Below, piece by piece: positions 23,578-24,945 of a stretch of 24,945 nt of DNA. Positions within the stretch are counted from its first letter, which is position 1. Every line of letters begins with the position of its first letter. The notes beneath the pieces were generated by a model that saw only the letters and a list, made by a program, of their open reading frames with translations, was not told the DNA's origin and did no database searches. The position numbers and the translations under genes were made by a program. The DNA comes from an uncultured Brachyspira sp. (GTDB lineage Bacteria > Spirochaetota > Brachyspiria > Brachyspirales > Brachyspiraceae). The stretch lies in assembly GCF_949287625.1 (NCBI RefSeq), contig NZ_CASEGO010000028.1, positions 1 to 24,945 on the forward strand, in the 5' to 3' direction.

Positions 23578-23615
23578 AAAAAAGGCATTAACTTAAATAT
23601 TAAGCTAATACCTTT
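23578..23615 (-). terminator. Terminator of the lipoprotein gene
   Basis: On the - strand AAAGGTATTAGCTT (23615-23602) pairs with AAGTTAATGCCTTT (23594-23581) over 14 positions including two G-U pairs, followed by a T-run. It is 21 bases after the stop at 23636. Confidence 0.8.
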
Positions 23616-23635
23616 TGAGTTTTTTATTAAATAAA

Positions 23636-24271
23636 TTATCCTACTATATTTGAGCCGAAATATCCCCAATCAGTCCATCTTTTATCTTTAATATCTATAG
23701 TAGTATTTATATCGTTTTCAGTCATATGCGGAAAATTACTCCAATTTGGCTCATCATTATTTTTAGCGACAAAAGAACTTATTTTTTGAGCATATGCATC
23801 TGTGCAATTTTGAGGCTGTTTTCCATCTAAAAAATATATTTTGTTCTGATTCTCAACTATCTTTACAAGACAATATACTTTTACTGTTATTCCAGATGTA
23901 GAATTAGGATCACCTATATCATATAAATCTGCAGGATCGCCTTCATAATAATATATTGCTGTATCACTTCCCAAATATTTATCAAATGTATATATTTTAT
24001 TTCCATCTCCATTGTTAATTATATTTCCATTAGAATCAAAGTAATATTTCATTGTTGAAATTTTTTGATTTGCTGTTTTATCCAACCATTCTTTATTATT
24101 ATCTGTTGCTGAACTTCCGCCCTGTTATGTATTGCTGTTATTTCCTTCTTCATTGCTTCCCTGCTCTGTATTATCATTTGATGAATTATTATAGCTTGAT
24201 CCTGTTTTATTTGCATTGTTACATGCTACAGCTGCTATTAATATAAATATAAAAATTAGTAATTTTTTCAT
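23636..24271 (-). pseudogene. Lipoprotein gene interrupted by an in-frame stop
   Basis: ATG at 24271 has AAGGA 7 bases before it and encodes a lipoprotein signal peptide MKKLLIFIFILIAAVAC, with Cys17 as the lipidation site. A Ser/Asn-rich linker follows, then TAA at 24125-24127 after 48 codons. The same frame continues without a break (QGGSSATDNNKEW, then LDKTANQKISTMKYYFD) to a natural stop at 23636, for about 211 residues. A single C-to-T change (CAA to TAA) explains the break. The mature part has a YYFDSNGNII and RWTDWGYFGSN-ending region I do not recognise. It is probably an outer-surface lipoprotein that is now truncated, unless the stop is a sequencing error. Confidence 0.75.
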
Positions 24272-24408
24272 TGATTTATCCTTTATCATATTAATATCTT
24301 AAATGTAAAAAATGTATTATAAAAAACAATTATTTTTTACGTTAATTTTTTAAAAAAATAAAATTTCTATAAAAAATAATTTTTATAAAAATATTACTAG
24401 ATATAGTA

Positions 24409-24436
24409 TTGTAAAAAAAAATATATATAATATAAT
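24409..24436 (+). promoter_or_regulatory. Possible promoter of the interrupted + strand gene
   Basis: TTGTAA (24409-24414) and TATAAT (24431-24436), 16-bp spacer, in a very AT-rich region. It lies about 60 bases before the ATG at 24496. Confidence 0.4.
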
Positions 24437-24495
24437 AGTACAAATATTCTTTATACCATAATAATGTATTTTTAATTTGAAGGAGAAGTTTCAAT

Positions 24496-24523
24496 ATGAT
24501 GAATGATAGATCAAATTATGGAA
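24496..24523 (+). CDS. Start of a native gene cut off by the GC-rich segment
   Basis: AAGGAGAAG (24480-24488) is a strong ribosome site before ATG 24496. The frame reads MMNDRSNYGSLLPIASR and then stops in GC-rich sequence at about 24549. The AT-rich codon use ends after about nine codons. The real gene is probably longer and continues elsewhere in the genome; the end given is where the change of composition begins and is approximate. Confidence 0.5.
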
Positions 24524-24945
24524 GTCTGCTTCCGATAGCGTCCCGGTGAGATCCCCGTCGTGCTGCGGAACTGCCGCGTAAAGTGCTCGATGTTGTTGTA
24601 TCCGCAGCGTTCGGCGATGCGTTCTACGCTCTCCGGTGTGGAGGCGAGCAGTTCTTCCGCCTGCTGGATGCGTGCGGTGATGACGTCGGCGACAAAGGTC
24701 GTCAAAAAGTACTGCCTGTACAGGACGTGAAAATATCCCTTGCTGACGCCCAATTCGTGTGCCGCGTCGTCCGCTCTCCAGTCCTGTTCGGGGGCGCGGA
24801 ACACGCGTTCCCGCAGGCGCAGGAAGGCGGGAAAGAGGGGGCCTTTTGTTTCCACTTCGGCTGCAAACATTTCGATGAGCCCCGCGGTGAGGGAGCTGAT
24901 GACGCTCTCCTTTGTGCGGTGCGCCGAGAAAAATTCTCCCAGGAT
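24511..24945 (-). CDS. AraC-type transcriptional regulator, C-terminal part, from GC-rich DNA
   Basis: The frame is open to the right edge, so the start and the N-terminal ligand-binding domain lie outside the window. The visible C-terminus holds the double helix-turn-helix of the AraC/XylS family: ADDAAHELGVSKGYFHVLYR and then VERIAERCGYNNIEHFTRQF followed by TGISPGRYRK. It would bind promoter DNA and activate or repress nearby genes. Codon choice is strongly G/C-ending, unlike every other gene here, so it comes from another genome (for example a GC-richer Firmicute). An internal ATG at 24870 is not needed because the upstream codons are also coding-like. Confidence 0.85.
   Translation of the reverse strand: MLGEFFSAHRTKESVISSLTAGLIEMFAAEVETKGPLFPAFLRLRERVFRAPEQDWRADDAAHELGVSKGYFHVLYRQYFLTTFVADVITARIQQAEELLASTPESVERIAERCGYNNIEHFTRQFRSTTGISPGRYRKQTSII
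24515..24535. other. Composition junction between AT-rich and GC-rich DNA
   Basis: Left of about 24515 the sequence is AT-rich like the rest; right of about 24535 it is GC-rich. GGAAG-TCTG-CTTCC (24520-24533) is a small inverted repeat at the boundary. No insertion sequence, target repeat or integrase gene is visible, which favours a chimeric assembly join over a mobile element, but horizontal transfer is not excluded. Confidence 0.65.

Noticed and set aside
24511..24945. AraC gene as a native regulator of the window
   Set aside because: Base and codon composition differ sharply from all other genes, and it truncates a native gene start.

Overview
The + strand is very AT-rich for almost its whole length. 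Codon use is strongly AT-biased (many ATA isoleucine, AGA arginine and AAA lysine codons), and TGA is used as a stop. With a rimP-nusA operon, a dCache chemoreceptor, thioredoxin, YfhO and bifunctional NAD(P)HX-repair genes, this fits an anaerobic host-associated spirochaete such as Brachyspira. That assignment is inferred from general character and family memory, not from a database match. The last ~420 bases are GC-rich and carry the 3' half of an AraC-type regulator of different codon use, so a foreign insertion or a chimeric assembly join lies near 24515-24535.

Layout, left to right. (1) 1-503: regulatory DNA with an upstream terminator, two copies of a promoter module and a perfect 20-bp inverted repeat. 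(2) 504-5167, + strand: a tight five-gene operon encoding a small unknown protein, a membrane-anchored helical protein, an extremely acidic protein, a small helical protein and a Ycf46-like AAA+ ATPase. This is the best candidate for an undescribed system. (3) 5217-8513, - strand: phospholipase-D-type cardiolipin synthase, a leucine-rich-repeat protein, and a nitrilase-family gene split by a -1 frameshift. (4) 8628-11795, + strand: rimP-nusA behind an attenuator-like leader, then a SAM methyltransferase where infB is often found. (5) 11846-13731, + strand: a chemoreceptor carrying what looks like the complete amino-acid-binding signature. (6) 13732-14382: a gene-free stretch with GC-rich, hairpin-dense repeat-like modules and an orphan promoter. 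(7) 14383-18250, - strand: an operon of a two-HU-domain/LysM-like membrane protein, the bifunctional NAD(P)HX epimerase/dehydratase and a small membrane-anchored protein. (8) 18357-19928: divergent trxA and a marR-membrane protein pair. The marR side has three evenly spaced ATAAG-N4-CTTAY operators, and the membrane gene is frameshifted. (9) 20152-24271, - strand: a PepSY-like secreted protein, a large YfhO-family membrane protein, and a lipoprotein gene with an in-frame stop. (10) 24409-24945: the start of a native + strand gene that runs into the GC-rich AraC segment.

Three genes (nitrilase, YczE-like, lipoprotein) each carry one small lesion. They may be real decay, strain variation or consensus errors; read-level data would decide. 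Sigma-70-like promoters (TTGACA/TATAAT with 16-17 bp spacers) and intrinsic terminators separate most units.
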